NCBI GenBank assembly: GCA_947044405.1
Contig: CAMRHE010000077.1
Coordinates: forward strand, 5,981,501-6,045,500
DNA length: 64,000 bases
Reading direction: 5' to 3'
Source: Leptodactylus fallax
Lineage: Eukaryota; Chordata; Amphibia; Anura; Leptodactylidae
The notes beneath the pieces were generated by a model. That model searched no databases. It saw only the letters and a list, made by a program, of their open reading frames with translations, and had not been told where the DNA came from. Numbering within the stretch: the stretch's first letter is position 1; every line of letters starts with the position of its first letter. A program made the position numbers and the translations under genes. Shown piece after piece: positions 13,486 to 26,110 of this stretch.

Positions 13486-14897
13486 CAGTGTGATGTGCAA
13501 AAGTATTCAACCCCCCTATATTAATACTTTGTAGAGCCACCTTTCCCTGTAAATACGGCTGCAAGTATTTTGGGGTATGTCTTTACCAGTTTTGCGCATC
13601 TAGAGACTGAGATCTTTGCTCATTTTTCTTTGCAAAATAGCTTAAGCTCAGCCAGATTGGATGGACAGTGTCTGTGAACAGCAATTTTCATGTCTTGCCA
13701 CAGATGTTCAATGGGATTTAGGTCTGCACTTTGACTTGGCCATTCTAACTCATGAATATTCTTTGATCTAAAGCATTCCACTGTAGCTCTGGCTGTATGC
13801 TTAGGGTCATTGTCATGCTGGGAGGTGAATCTCCTTCCCAGTGTCAAGTCTTTTGCAGCCTCCAAAAGGTTTTCTTCCAAAATTGCCATGTATTTAGCTC
13901 CATCCATCTTCCTATCAACTCTGACCAGCTTCCTTGTCCCTGCTGAAGAAAAGAATCCCCACAGCATGATTCTGCCACCACCATGTGTCACAGTGGGGAT
14001 GGTGTGTTCAGGATGATGAGCAGTGTTACTTTTCTACCACACATAGCGATTTACACTTAGGCCAAAAAGTTCAACTTTGGTCTCATCTGGCCAGAGCACC
14101 TTGTTTCACATGTTTGCTGTGTCTCCTATATGGCTTGTGGCAAACTGAAGATGGCACTTCTTTCAACAATGGTTTTCTTCTTGACACTCTTCCATAAAGG
14201 CCAGATTTGTGGCGTGCATAACTTATAGTTGTCCTGTGGACATATTCTCCCACCTGAGCTGTGGATCTCTGCAGATCCTCCAGAGTGACCATGGGTCTCT
14301 TGGCTGCTTTTCTGACCAGTGCTCTCCTTGCTTGATCTGTCAGTTTAGGTGGATGACCATGTTTTGATAGGTCTGCAGTTGTAGAACACTTTTTCCATTT
14401 TTGGATGATGGATTGAACAGTGCTCCTTGGTATGCTCAAAGCTTGGGTTATATTTTATAACCTAACCCTGCTTTAAACTTCTCCACAACTTTATCTCTGA
14501 CCTGTCTGGTGAGTTCCTTGGTCTTCATGATGCTGTTTGTTCACTAGTGTTCTCTAACAAACCACTGAGGCCTTCACAGAACAGGTGCATTTATACTGAG
14601 ACTATATTACACACAGCTGGACTCTAACTAATTAAGTGACTTCTGAAGGCAATTGATTGCACTGGATTTTATTTAGGGCTATCAGAGTACAGGGGATGAA
14701 TACTTTTGCAAGTTACTTTTCAGATTTTTATTTGATTAAAATTTTGAAAACTATGTATCATCTTCGTTTCACTTCCACTATGCTTCTTTGTGTTGGTCTA
14801 TCGCTTAAAATCTCAATAAAATACATTTAAGTTTGTGGTTGTAAGGTGACAAAATGTTAGAAAGTTCAAGCGTTATGAATACTTTTGCAAGCCACTG
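13486..14897 (-). mobile_element. Tc1-like transposon, inactivated
   Basis: The right end (complement CAGTGGCTTGCAAAAGTATT) is followed by TA. The left end is CAGTGTGATGTGCAAAAGTA. It encloses the minus-strand transposase relic 13620-14528. The ends are somewhat diverged, so it is older than the elements at 2334-5660. Confidence 0.88.
13620..14528 (-). pseudogene. Tc1-like transposase relic
   Basis: It starts MKTKELTRQVRDKVVEKFK at 14528 and reaches a stop near 14455. It then reads SIPRSTVQSIIQKWKKCSTT and GRVSRRKPLLKE, changes frame between 14083 and 13991, and continues THGGGRIMLWGFFSSAGT, HDNDPKHTARA and [14 protein letters not shown] (Asp and Glu of the DDE triad). It ends near 13620 without the usual C-terminus. 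Multiple disruptions make it non-functional. Confidence 0.88.
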
Positions 14898-14899
14898 TA

Positions 14900-15350
14900 T
14901 TTCAAACAATGACAATGAAATGACAGTGCCTGAATAGCCAATTTTTGGTTGCTTCACCTTCCAAAAAAATGATCAAAAGTGATCAAAAAAGTCATACATG
15001 TCGCAAAATTATATAAATGAAAACTACAGCTCACCTGCAAAAATAGCTCTCAGATCCATAGACAGAAATATTAAAATGTAACAATCTAGGAAGGTTCGGG
15101 GGCCCAGAGCTTCTAGGTGACCCACTTATTTTTCGCAATTAGCATTTCCATCAACAGATGGGAGCACTGATTCTTTGGCTAACAGCCCAGGGAGTAAGTA
15201 GTGCACCCTACTTATGTGGCATCCACGGAGTTTTGTGCTGATGATTGGGCTCAGAGAAGATGGGGGGACGCCAGGAAGCTATGAGCTATAAGCACTGCTG
15301 GAATCTGGTCTCACTACTCACTCCCTGGGGCCCACCAACAGAGATGGCAG
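14900..15350. other. No recognised feature
   Basis: Intergenic DNA; no supported exon or element ends were seen. Confidence 0.4.
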
Positions 15351-15359
15351 GCAATGGAG

Positions 15360-15540
15360 CCGGGCGCCATTATACTTTGTGGGTTCAAAAGGGGCCGTTA
15401 TACTATGCGTGGCAAAAGGGGACCGTTAAACTATGTTGAGGGGGTTAAAAGGGACTGGTATACTGTATGGAGGCAAAGAGCGCCATTAAACTATGTATTG
15501 GGCATTAAGGGGGTCATTATACTGTTATACTGCAAACTTG
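15360..15540. repeat. Degenerate minisatellite, GGGGCCGTTATACTATG units
   Basis: About six imperfect units of the form GGGGCCGTTATACTATGCGT spaced 25-32 bp apart. The core resembles the unit in the hAT element at 12050-12570. Confidence 0.6.
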
Positions 15541-17838
15541 CCATCAGCTGCTATCTACAGTGGCAGCATTGTGCAGCTAAAAGCAGAGCAGTTTTAAATC
15601 CACAGCTACAGATGGGTGAAGCTCACAAGATTCGTTTCAACTATTATCGTAAGTTTCGTCAGGCTGAAATTACTCGGCACAAACCGGAAGCGCAAGTGTA
15701 CTGTTAGGTAGAGGGCTAAACTATAAAGACTGCCCTCTGAAACGAATGAGTTATCTTATCAATATATCTGCAATGCGGAAAGCTACAAACAAAAGAAAAA
15801 GAGAGAGAGCACTGAATTCGGCATGAGAACAGCTTTCTAATGGTATTTAACATGCCCTGTGTTAGAGGACATGAAAGGTCCTCTTACTCTAAGATACACA
15901 GAAGTGTCTATGTTGTGTGCATATCGGTGGTATGATTAAGAAATGTAGATGCAACTCACAGTGATATTTTGCACAAGGAATTGCTGCCTAGCACATAGCT
16001 AGGTCATAGCGTACAGTGGTGTGGACTGTGCGTCCCAAAATTCATGTTCTCTATTAGGAGGTGTAGGGTACACTAGTACAGTATGCTGTACAAGAAACTG
16101 TGTACACTCAAATAATAATAAATATGGAGAATACCACCAATGCAGATGGAGTCAGCACACTCTTCTCTGAGTCGGGAGTCCTCAGGCACAGGCAGATTGA
16201 AACAAACTCAATGGGAGAAGTAAATACAACCAGCCACTTGGCCAAGTTCTGGTAAAATCCAGAGTTTATTAACCAAAGCTATGAGTAAGGGCATCTAATT
16301 TAAGACTGGATTGGATACTGTGATTGAATATTTTATCTAGTGGATGTGAACCCACTATGCCAATGAACTGACTTGGCTTGGGGGCTGCTCTTGAGGGCAT
16401 TGTCTAAGTAGCCCCTGGTATTCATCCTTTAGCCCAGGGATCTGGACTTCTCTGCAGGGGACCACAATGTTACTACATTAGAAGTAGTCTCATTTCAGCG
16501 GTGGCTGACCTTGACAGGTAACAAGATGCCAGTGTGTGGCATGAAAATGACAGGCAGGGATGAAGCCAGGGGGAGTTCATTTGTTACAGTACACAAGCAG
16601 AGGCCAGAGCAGGTGGTATGGATTCATGGGGAAAAGTAACCCTGGGGATTGGCTGGGGATAGAATAAAAGATTCCAGGGCACGTGAGAGACAGGAAGCAG
16701 AGCCTGCCACCTGCTTTGATGCGTAGAAGTGCAGCAGGGATAGCAGAGATGTCAACAGGAGGTGGGGAGATGCGAGTAGTGTTGCTACTGGAGCTACAAG
16801 ATGACACCACCATGCAGTCAACAAATTGTAGCACCATTCTGTTACTTAAATAATACCACCATACCATAACTATATAACACCACCATACAGCGCCTGAATA
16901 ATACCACCAGTCACGGATTCAGTTCCAATGTGGCATGATACAGCTAAAATATAAGGGTACGATCTAACAGCAGCAATAAAACTGTATGACCAAAAACTCA
17001 CTAGTCACTTGGCTTGAATTGCACGTCATCTACACTCTCACACCAAAATGAAGATGTGTCCTTGTAAGGATGTGGTCACAAATAGATTTTGCCCATATGT
17101 CTTACACAAGCTTAACACTCTATATAGAATGACTTGTATGCTATGATATTGTATGTTATGGTCTGTATGGTGGTGTAGAAATGTTGCAGAGCGAAATTAT
17201 TAACCTAAAACCAAATGTAATTACCATAATTCAATAAAATATGAATTAGAACATAAAAAGCATTAATAGAATGGAGCAAAACAAATAACCATTTGGAAAT
17301 AATGCTTTATACACTGTACATGTCAGACAGTATTTTGAAAAAATGGCACATTTCAGTAATAAATTTGATGGTTTTTTTTTAGCCATTGCATGTTTTTTGT
17401 CACCTTTTCCTACATCTTTTTAAATTTATCATACATGACACAAAACAGGATTACAACCATTTTTACCCCTCTCATTCCACTTTTTCAAAGTAGGTGGGAA
17501 AATGGACATGCTTGCAATCCTAATAATATTATGTAGGTGTCCTTTGTGCTGCCAAAACAGCAGTGACCAATCACGGAATTTACCCAACAAGACCTCTGAA
17601 GGTGTCCTGTGGAACAGTATCTAGCACCAAGACATTAGTAGTAGTGAGTTGAGAGGTGGGGTGTCCATAGACCAGACTAGTTTTTCCAGCAAAGCCCACA
17701 AATGTTCGATCACATTGAAATCTTTGGAAGCTTTGAGCTCTTTGTCAAGTTCCTCAAACCATTCCTGAGCACTTATTACCAGGCAGGACCTCTGCAGATC
17801 AGCATTTAGCTCATGCCACACTTGGTCAGGTCACATCC
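15541..17838. other. Intergenic, no recognised genes; older unclassified repeats
   Basis: No coding evidence. The segment 17480-17835 (GTGTCCTTTGTGCTGCCAAA ... CACACTTGGTCAGGTCACATCC) looks like a decayed transposon fragment, but its family is not identifiable. Confidence 0.35.
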
Positions 17839-17965
17839 TTAAAGGGAGTTTATCATTAGAAAAACACATTTTTAACTAATGGCATGTTGGAATAGCCTTT
17901 AAAAAGGCCATTCTACTCCTACCTTCCATTCTAAGGTGATTGTGGAATAAATGGTAGATCCATGT
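17839..17965. repeat. Truncated copy of the TTAA foldback MITE seen at 36275-36864
   Basis: It begins TTAAAGGGAGTTTATCATTA and shares GGAATAGCCTTTAAAAAGGC and ATTCTACTCCTACCTTCC with the left arm of the full element. Confidence 0.7.
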
Positions 17966-18529
17966 GCAGGCCTTGGTGTGGTAGCGGTCCAAAGACCTCT
18001 TTGCCAGAAAACTAGACACCAGTAATATATATGGCACATGGTAGACCGGGAGCTTTTACAGATATTGTATTCAACGTATGAGCTTCAAATTACAGGTTAC
18101 ATCAATGTTCTTTCCTCAAATCAGTTTATAGTAACTAATATTTATCTAATCTGGAGAAAAGATGTTCCATGTATGGCCAGCTTTAAACAACACATAGCAC
18201 CTGGTGATGGGACTTTATGATATTCAAAGTTATCACCCAAGTACTCAGTATGTTTAGGAAATTGCATGACAAGCAATGGGTGGGAAATGATTAGGATTAC
18301 AATGTTGCAATGTCTAGGTCAGGTTGTGATAAACTTTGAGAAACATGCCAGATACCATACTATGTGGTGTGGCACATAGAAGTGGCTTTCAGAGACAGAG
18401 ATACAATAAAGTTCCAGCATGGCTAACATTGAAGTGTGCTTTATATTGTAGGTGAGTGTGCTGTGACAGACTGTCAAGGAGAGGTTGCAAGTGGACATGG
18501 TTTAAACCATGGCATGGTGGAAAAATCCC

Positions 18530-18815
18530 TTTAGGCTAAGGCCACACATTGCAAAATGAAACTAAAAAATGCGGATAAAAATGCACTTGTGTTTTTTACT
18601 ACTTTTCTGCTGTGTTTTTTTTTTTTGCATTTTTGCCCCCTCTCCCATATAAGTCTTTGGGAACAACACAGCATTGTTTTCCACAAAGGGAGGATGAGAT
18701 TAAATAAAATCTCATTCCCTTTGCTGGGACTGTAAAATGCAGTATTTCTTCCATTGCATTTGTGCAACAGCCAAAAAGTTGCATTTCTACACTGTGTGGC
18801 CTCGGCCTTAAAAAA
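18530..18815. repeat. Palindromic dispersed repeat, AACGCAG-type family
   Basis: The ends are inverted: TTAGGCTAAGGCCACACATTGC at 18531 and GTGTGGCCTCGGCCTTAA at 18795. A T/A-rich centre lies between. Confidence 0.65.
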
Positions 18816-19554
18816 AAAATTATTGCAATCTACACCTATCGTGCCAATATGTATATAGGTACTTACGGTATAATACTTTTTATCCTTTTTGTTTTCTGTC
18901 TGTAAAAACCTGGTTTCCATCAGGTCCAATGAGTGTCATGATCTAATGGTGAACCCACGGAGCTTCTGCTGTCTATTCGGTTGTAAGGAGGTGCAATATC
19001 CTGGCATGACCCACCAATGGCTTCCTATAAGTATGTGTCTGACTGTAGTCTGCTCTAACTGCTGACTAGAGGTCTTGGGAAACGTAGTAAAAAAAAATGC
19101 AGTGTGGCTAAGTGTGGGGACACGGGATAGAGAACTTCATGAATAAAGAAAAAGGAAGAATTCCAAAGATGTGAAACTCTTGAATCATGCAAAAATGTAA
19201 TAGCTTGGTTACACTACCTGTCACATACACATCATCCTACCATGTGATATGGGCAAAACTGTAAGGGGTTAAACTGATTCCACTCACTCAGTATTGTTCT
19301 CTTCTTCCTTTCAGTCCACAAACTGAGTATAGATCACACCCCAATACAGTTATTGCACAAAAGATGCACACTGCTGCCACCACCTATTGAAATTATGGGC
19401 TCAACAAGAAACGTCAACATTCACAATCTGCTCTCCGGCAGTCAACACTAAAGAAAAACTATGAATACTTTAGTGCATACAAGAAGTTCCTCTTATTACA
19501 AACTCTCTCCTTCCTTGGCATCACAGATTTGGCATCTCTTCACTGAGCACATTT
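18816..19554. other. No recognised feature
   Basis: Intergenic; nothing supported. Confidence 0.35.
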
Positions 19555-20010
19555 ACAATCTCCCACTCATACAACAATTCTTCTTCCTGGGACCCATACT
19601 GATCTACATCTATAACCTAGGCCTACTCCATCTCATTGAGACCCATGGTTTTAAATACCACTGTTATACAACCCTCAAATATAGCGCTCTGACCCAGACA
19701 TTACCACCCTGCTATCCAGAGTTCCAGAGTGTCTAGCAGCCACAGCCTCCTTCTTCTCTTCCGACTTTCTAAAACTTAATAAGGAGAAAACTGAGTTCAT
19801 CATCTTTGCGCCACCTCACACAGCCCCCCCCACCTGACATATCTATGAGAGTTAATGGTGCCACAATTTCCATAGTCCCACAAGCCCATTGCCTTTGGGT
19901 AACCTTGGATTTTGTCTTGTCTTTTAAGCCTTACATCCAAAACCTCAACACCTACCGCCTCCAACTCAAAAACATTCATCAAAACCACTCTCTCCTCACA
20001 TCTGAAACTA
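19555..20010 (+). pseudogene. L2/CR1-like LINE reverse transcriptase fragment
   Basis: In shifted frames it reads LGPILIYIYNLGLLHLIETH, GFKYHCY (just before the expected YADD, which is lost), then LSRVPECLAATASFFSSDF, KLNKEKTEFIIFAPP, and after a frame change at the C-run near 19830, DISMRVNGATISIVPQAHCL and LSFKPYIQNL. This order is that of the RT palm and thumb in L2/CR1-like LINEs. It is 5'-truncated and dead. Confidence 0.78.
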
Positions 20011-20116
20011 CAGAACACTTGTACACTCAGCCAAGTCTGCATATGCATGGTAAGGGAAATCTATGTTTAGACTGAATAAGTGTTCATCCAATAATTAGAT
20101 TTATAGCGCTGGACAG

Positions 20117-20350
20117 TTTGACCATTTATTTATTAATTTTTGCTTACTTGTATAGCCCTTTACAGACATTGTGAGTCACTGTTCCATATAGTCCCCTATC
20201 AGTATGTCTTTGGAGTGTGGGAGGAAACTGGAGTACCTGGAGGAAACCCACGCAAACACGGGGAGAACATACAAACTCCTTGCAGATGTTATCCTTGGTC
20301 GGATTCGAACCTAGGACTCCAGTTCTAACCCCTGAGCCACCGTGCTACCC
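20117..20350 (-). mobile_element. tRNA-derived SINE (V-SINE-like)
   Basis: On the minus strand the head carries an A box (TGGCTCAGGGGTTAG, complement of about 20325-20339) and a B box (GGTTCGAATCC, near 20300-20310). A conserved central domain follows (GTTCTCCCCGTGTTTGCGTG, GTTTCCTCC) and an AATAAATAAATGG tail. This layout is typical of V-SINE-type elements of fish and amphibians; the exact family is inference. Confidence 0.8.
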
Positions 20351-21429
20351 ATTTAATTTGTAGTAACCTGTTGTAAATTGTTTTTAGGTTTAACAATTAT
20401 GTTTACGCATATTACATAGGACATTAGCATGTTTCATTGCTTAGCAGTACTGCCTGCGTCACCCTGCAGGTGTTTTCTTGCTTCCCAAGTTCCCATCTGT
20501 ACAACGTGTTTCTCATCCTGGTATTTTAGGCCAATGAGGAGGCTGAACAGACGAGGCTAGGTGCCGATTGGCCAGTTTTGCCTAGGAACATATGTATTTT
20601 ACAACTTGGAAGCTGTTCGGTATGTGTCACCCATGGGGCCAGCCAGTATTCTTTTTCATAGTAGTTATGAGGGTTTCCAAGGAACGTCATTTCATCATTT
20701 CTAGCGGCGTGTCCAGAGCCAATACTGAGACTGGAGCTGACAAGGAGGAATCACTTGAAGGAGGATGTGGAAGACACTGCATAGTGTGGCTGAAATGGTA
20801 TATGAAATATAACAGAGCAACCCTACAACTTCTGACTCACAGTGTTATGGTCTCCCAATAGTGAGGTGGATGAGTACATTGAATGGCTGCATTTATCAGT
20901 AACACATACAAACCATAAACAGGTATTAAATAAAGTAATATCAGAAATACAGAATGGGCTGGATTTACTGATCCTGTCTAAGATTTATCACCGTAGCTGG
21001 TTTATAAATCTTGCCGCATTTTTAGACTACTCAAAGTTTACACCACCTATTAGATAGCTTACTTTGTGGCAGAATTTAGAAGCAATTCTGGCACACATTG
21101 AAACATATTAAGCCATGCCCCTTTTTACGTTAAGTGCCCTATCCCCTATTGGGCTAGTCAGAAAAAAATGGCTGTAAATGAAATGCTATATTTTGTGCTA
21201 GAAATGCCCCAAATTTTGTGCCATAAACTTAAAGTAAATGTAGGTAACTGAGCGCACAAACATTCGATCTTACATGATCATAGACACAAGGATTTCTCCA
21301 TGATCGGAAGGCTGTTCCTAATATCACACTAAGGCATTCACTTACATGCTTCTCTGAGATATGGGAAACAGAACTGTTTTCTTTAAGAAGCAGTGTTACC
21401 ATTGGAACTCTAAGTTAATGGGGTGGAGC
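20351..21429. other. No recognised gene
   Basis: Intergenic. Short ORFs have no recognisable domain. Confidence 0.35.
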
Positions 21430-21536
21430 TTAAAGGGGAATTCTAGTCAATACAAGTGTTATCCCCTATCAACTATGTCAGGGGTCCCCAAACTACGGCC
21501 CGCGGGCCGCATCCGGCCCCCGGAGGCCATTTACCC

Positions 21537-21805
21537 GGCCCGCGTCGCAATTTCCTTGTGTTATCTCAATTGTGAGCGCGCAGGCGGCGCTTACAATTGA
21601 AATAACCCGCCGAGCGCTACACGGGAAGTCTCGTTCCTGTGTAGACGCTCGGCGCTCGTCATCCGCACCCGGCCCGCGTCGCAATTTCCTTTTGTTATTT
21701 CAGTTGTGAGGGCACAGGCGCTTACAATTGAAATAACCCACCGAGAGCTACACGGGAAGTCTCGTTCTTGTGTAGACGCTCGTCGCTCGTCGTCCGGACC
21801 TAGAA
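21537..21805. repeat. Tandem duplication of a GC-rich segment with internal hairpin
   Basis: Two units of about 130 bp start CGGCCCGCGTCGCAATTTCC. Each carries an inverted pair around TCAATTGTGAG/CTTACAATTGA and a shared CTACACGGGAAGTCTCGTTC block. It lies upstream of the transposase and could be promoter-proximal, which is inference. Confidence 0.8.
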
Positions 21806-21949
21806 TGATCACGTCATGACGCACGACGTGCTCATCTAGGCCTTACAGCCGAAGACAGAGGAGCCGGGACCACAGCGCGGGAGCGGCTGCAGTGCTAGGT
21901 AAAGTATATTTTCAATTTTTTTTTTTACTGGGCATGGAGGGGGATCAGA

Positions 21950-22800
21950 GAGCTGGATCTATATGGGGGATTGATGGGACCTATATGGGGGAGAGCTGGA
22001 CATATATGGGGGAGAGACCTGGACCTATATGGGGGAGAGACCTGGACCTATATGGGGGAGAGAGCTGGCCCTATATGAGGGAGACTGCATGGGACCTATA
22101 TGGGGGGGGGGGCATGGGACCTATATGGGGGGGGGGGCATGGGACCTATATGGGGGAAAGAGCTGGCCCTATATGAGGGAGACTGCATGGGACCTATATG
22201 GGGGAGACTGCATGGGACCTATATGGGGGAAAGAGCTGGCCCTATATGAGGGAGACTGCATGGGACCTATATGGGGGAAAGAGCTGGCCCTATATGAGGG
22301 AGACTGCATGGGACCTATATGAGGGAGACTGCATGGGACCTATATGAGGGAGACTGCATGGGACCTATATGGGGGAGACTGCATGGGAGCTATATGGGGG
22401 AGACTGCATGGGACCTATATGGGGGAGACTGCATGGGAGCTATATGGGGAGACTGCATGGGACCTATATGGGGGAGAGCATGGGACCTATATGGGGGAAA
22501 GAGCTGGCCCTATATGAGGGAGACTGCATGGGACCTATATGGGGGAGACTGCATGGGACCTATATGGGGGAGACTGCATGGGACCTATATGGGGGAGAGT
22601 ATGGGACCTATATGGGGGGGCATGGGACCTATATGGGGGAAAGAGCTGGCCCTATATGAGGGAGACTGCATGGGACCTATATGGGGGAGACTGCATGGGA
22701 CCTATATGGGGGAGACTGCATGGGACCTATATGAGGGAAAGAGCTGGACCTATATGAGGGAAAGAGCTGGACTTATATGGGGGCAGAGTGCTGGACCTAT
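21950..22800. repeat. About 25-bp minisatellite, over 30 units
   Basis: The unit GACTGCATGGGACCTATATG GGGGA alternates with AAGAGCTGGCCCTATATGAG GGA variants. Long ORFs in several frames here are repeat artefacts. Confidence 0.93.
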
Positions 22801-22987
22801 TTGCGGGAAGAGAGAAGCACATTTCAGAGGTGCACTGTGCTGCATTTGGGGAGTACAGTGTATGTAAGTGTTATAATCGGAGGTACAGTGTGTGTACAGT
22901 ATTATTGTTGGCATATATTGTTTTTGTAGGGCTGTATATATATCTATTGGTATTTTACTAATGGCAATTTGGAATCCCTAGGAAACA

Positions 22988-24786
22988 ATGACGTCAAAAA
23001 AGAGAAAAATTGACTCGGAGTGTAGGATATTCAAAGAACAGTGGACTTATGATTACTTTTTCATGCAGTGGAAGGAAAAAGCTGTGTTTTTGATATGTCA
23101 CAATATAGTGGCTGTGTTCAAAGAATACAATTTACGTCGACATTATCAAACTCAACATAAAGATAAATATGATTGGTTGGAGATGTAAGAAAAGATAAAA
23201 TATTAAAACTGAAACATTCATTGACAACTCAGCAAAATACTTTTGTGAAGCAGAAGCAGCTAAATATTTCATCACTGCGAGCAAGTTTTCAAGTTTCCAA
23301 GCTAATAGCGTGCACTGGCAGACCATTCGTGGAGGGAGAATTTGTTAAAGAGTGCCTTCTTTCTGTTGCCAAAGAGATGTGTCCAGAAAAGTCAGACTTA
23401 TTTAGTACAATTAGTCTTTCAGGATCTACAATTACACGAAGGATTGAAGAAATGGGAGACAATTTGCATCAGCATTTGCAAAACTCAAGAAAACTTTCTT
23501 ATTTTTCCTTGGCACTTGACGAGAGCAATGATGTTCGTGATTCTGCACAACTTCTAATTTTTATTCGTGGGATGAATGACAATTTCTAAGTCATGGAAGA
23601 GCTTGGTGCATTGTAAAGCATCAAAGGAACAACTACAGGAGAGGATATCTATGAAAAGCTTTCCCAAACTGTGAAGGATTTGGAGCTGGACTAGGCTAAA
23701 CTAGCCAGTGTGACAACTGATGGTGCGCCTAGCATGGTGGGGTCTAAGAAAGGAGTAATTGCTCGCATTAACCAAGAGATGGACAATCGTAATCATTCTC
23801 ATCCAATAGCCATACATTGCCTCATCCACCAACAAGCGCTATGTAGTAAATCACTGAAGTGGGACTCTGTTATGAAAATTGTGGTATCTTGTGTTAACTT
23901 CATTAGAACTAATGCACTAAACCACAGACAATTTCAGGAATTTCTGTCTGAGCTAGATGTTGCCTATGAAGATGTTCTGTACCACACAGAAGTCCATTGG
24001 TTGAGTCGAGGGAGAGTTTTGAGACATTTTTATGACTTACTTCCACAGATTACAGATTTTATGCTTTCAAAAAACAAAGAAGTACCAGAGCTCGATGATG
24101 CAGAATGGAAATGGCACCTCGCCTTTCTGACAGATGTAACAGAGCTACTCAACAGTTTCAATGTGCAACTTCAAGGAAAAGGGAAGCTCATCTGTGATAT
24201 GCAATCACATGTGAAAGCATTTGAAGTAAAATTAGGCCTCCTTATCAAACAAGTGAAGGAGGAAAATTTCTGCCATCTCCCCTTAACTCAAAATCTGTTA
24301 GCGGAAAACCCCTTGATTGCATTCCCAAAAGAAACATGTGTGAATTCACTGGAAAAGTTGCAAAAGGAGTTTCAATTCAGATTTAAAGAGCTTCATCTTC
24401 ATGAACAGGACATACAGCTTTTCCGTAACCCATTTTCTATTGACATTGAAAATGTGGATGCAATTTACCAAATGGAACTGGCTGAATTGCAGAATTGTGA
24501 CTCTCTGAAAGATGCATTCAAGGCAAGCAGCTTGCTTAACTTCTATGCATCTCTCTCCTCTGAGACCTATCCTAATCTCAGGAATCATGCACTCAAAATG
24601 GCAACAATCTTTGGCAGCACTTATGTTTGTGAACAGACTTTTTCCAGAATGAAACATCTGAAATCTCCAACCAGATCTAGACTAACCGATGTGCACTTGC
24701 ATCACTTGTTACGGCTAGCAGTGACAAATATGGAACCGGACACTGACCATGTCATTAGTCAAAAGCAGGCCCATACTTCACATTGA
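22988..24786 (+). pseudogene. hAT transposase, ZBED/GTF2IRD2-like, inactivated
   Basis: It starts MTSKKRKIDSECRIFKEQW with a BED-type finger region (FLICHNIVAVFKEYNLRRHY). A frame change near 23175-23188 leads into VRKDKILKLKHSLTTQQNTF. Two in-frame stops follow (TAA at 23587-23589 and TAG near 23693) before a long open part with GAPSMVGSKKGVIARINQEM, HCLIHQQALCSK and WLSRGRVLRHFYDL. The C-terminus has the hAT dimerisation block FGSTYVCEQTFSRMKHLKS and LHHLLRLAVTN. Three lesions in about 600 residues suggest a fairly recent loss. Confidence 0.92.
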
Positions 24787-25483
24787 AATAATGGTGAGTT
24801 TGTTGACTTAAATTTACTATTTCTTTATTTTGAATGTTGTATTTGTTCCCTTTTTGTTTTACTTTAAAATGAGATACGTGTAGCGTGCATAGGGATTTTC
24901 ATAGTTTTTCTTATAGTCCGGCCCTCCAACGGTCTGAGGGACAGTGAACTGGCCCCCTATGTAAAAAGTTTGGGGACCCCTGAACTATGTTGCTGATCAG
25001 TGTAGTAGGACCCCCACCAGTCATATGGATTGGAGTGTTCTGCACCCCAGTTTAAACGGAGATGCAGGTCGGAATTGCGTTCTGCAACTTCACTCATTTC
25101 AGTGGGCACCAGTGGAGATACTATAGCTGAGTGTTCAATTTCAACCAGCTATGGCGTTTCCCATTCAAATGAGTTAACTGACAATGCCTCATCGGTCATA
25201 TGGTCTGTTTTAGATCATTCCTATTAAAGTGAATGGGGATGAGCTGCAATGTCACACAGCATCATACATGGCATTGCAATAAAGAGGCCATAGCGCTTGT
25301 CTAAACACTGTGGTCTCTTCGAACATTGGTGGGGTGCCAATGACAAGTGCCATAGAAACCATTAAGATGGTTAAAAAATATATTTTAATACTATATTTTT
25401 AATTTCTTATATTTGCAAAAATGCTTAACTTTTCTTTGTCCACAAATGTAACTATGGTTATGTTCATCGGAAAACCCCTTTAA

Positions 25484-26108
25484 CTTCTATTATAGAAAAT
25501 ACTGCAAAGGTAAAGAGCGAGTTTAGGATCTGCAGTATATGAAATTCACTAAAACATATGGGTAGTTTCATCATTCTTATCCTGCCAGACAGAACGTTAA
25601 GCCAGTTTAAGACTTCGGGATAAACACAGTATTGTTCACAGAAGACTTCACTTATGGCAAGAAGCACACTGAGCTTCTAAGATTCCTAAAATAAGCCACA
25701 TCACTTATCTGTCTCTTCATCTTCAAATCTAGATGGTCTCACTGGACAGTCTGCAGGTAGGTGCACTGTGTGCAGGATATTATAGTCTGTACAATACATA
25801 CAATGCTTTGTACCTGAGTCACTAAACTACTGGTACACTGTAATAAATCTATGAATACTGTTGAGCATTGCTGCATCGATGAGGAATGTACATAACCAAG
25901 TCTCACATTATGTTTGACATAACTGACAACAGTCCCAAGTTTGCCAGGACTGTTCCTAATTTTCAGTAACAGTCCTGACAAATTCTGTCTTCTCCTGTTT
26001 AAGAGCAGGTCTTATGTGTCCCTATTTTACCAGTGGGTAAGTATAGTTTAATAGTGCTTGGTATAGTACTATCTGTTGACCCCCATACTAGAGTACTGCC
26101 ATACAGTG
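25484..26108. other. No recognised feature
   Basis: Intergenic; nothing supported. Confidence 0.35.
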
Positions 26109-26110
26109 TA

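Larger units (their letters stand above)
21479..24982 (+). mobile_element. hAT transposon (3504 bp) with broken transposase and perfect 8-bp target duplication
   Basis: It is flanked by AACTATGT at 21471-21478 and 24983-24990. The ends are CAGGGGTCCCCAAACT and its exact inverse AGTTTGGGGACCCCTG. In order it holds a GC-rich tandem pair of about 133 bp units (21537-21800), a minisatellite (21950-22800) and a transposase pseudogene (22988-24786). It looks like a recently dead autonomous copy. Confidence 0.95.
21430..25483. mobile_element. TTAA-flanked MITE split by a hAT insertion
   Basis: The left end is TTAAAGGGGAATTCTAGTC at 21430 and the right end AAAACCCCTTTAA ends at 25483. Removing 21479-24990 leaves an element of about 540 bp, of the common amphibian TTAA-MITE type, with AGTGTAGTAGGACCCCCACC in the interior. 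Confidence 0.6.

Noticed and set aside
20117..20350. Functional tRNA gene
   Set aside because: A and B boxes are present, but the head does not fold as a tRNA and is fused to a SINE central domain and tail.
22029..22867. Long Gly/Trp/Tyr-rich ORFs in several frames
   Set aside because: They follow a 25-bp minisatellite inside the hAT element; the frames overlap, as expected for repeats.
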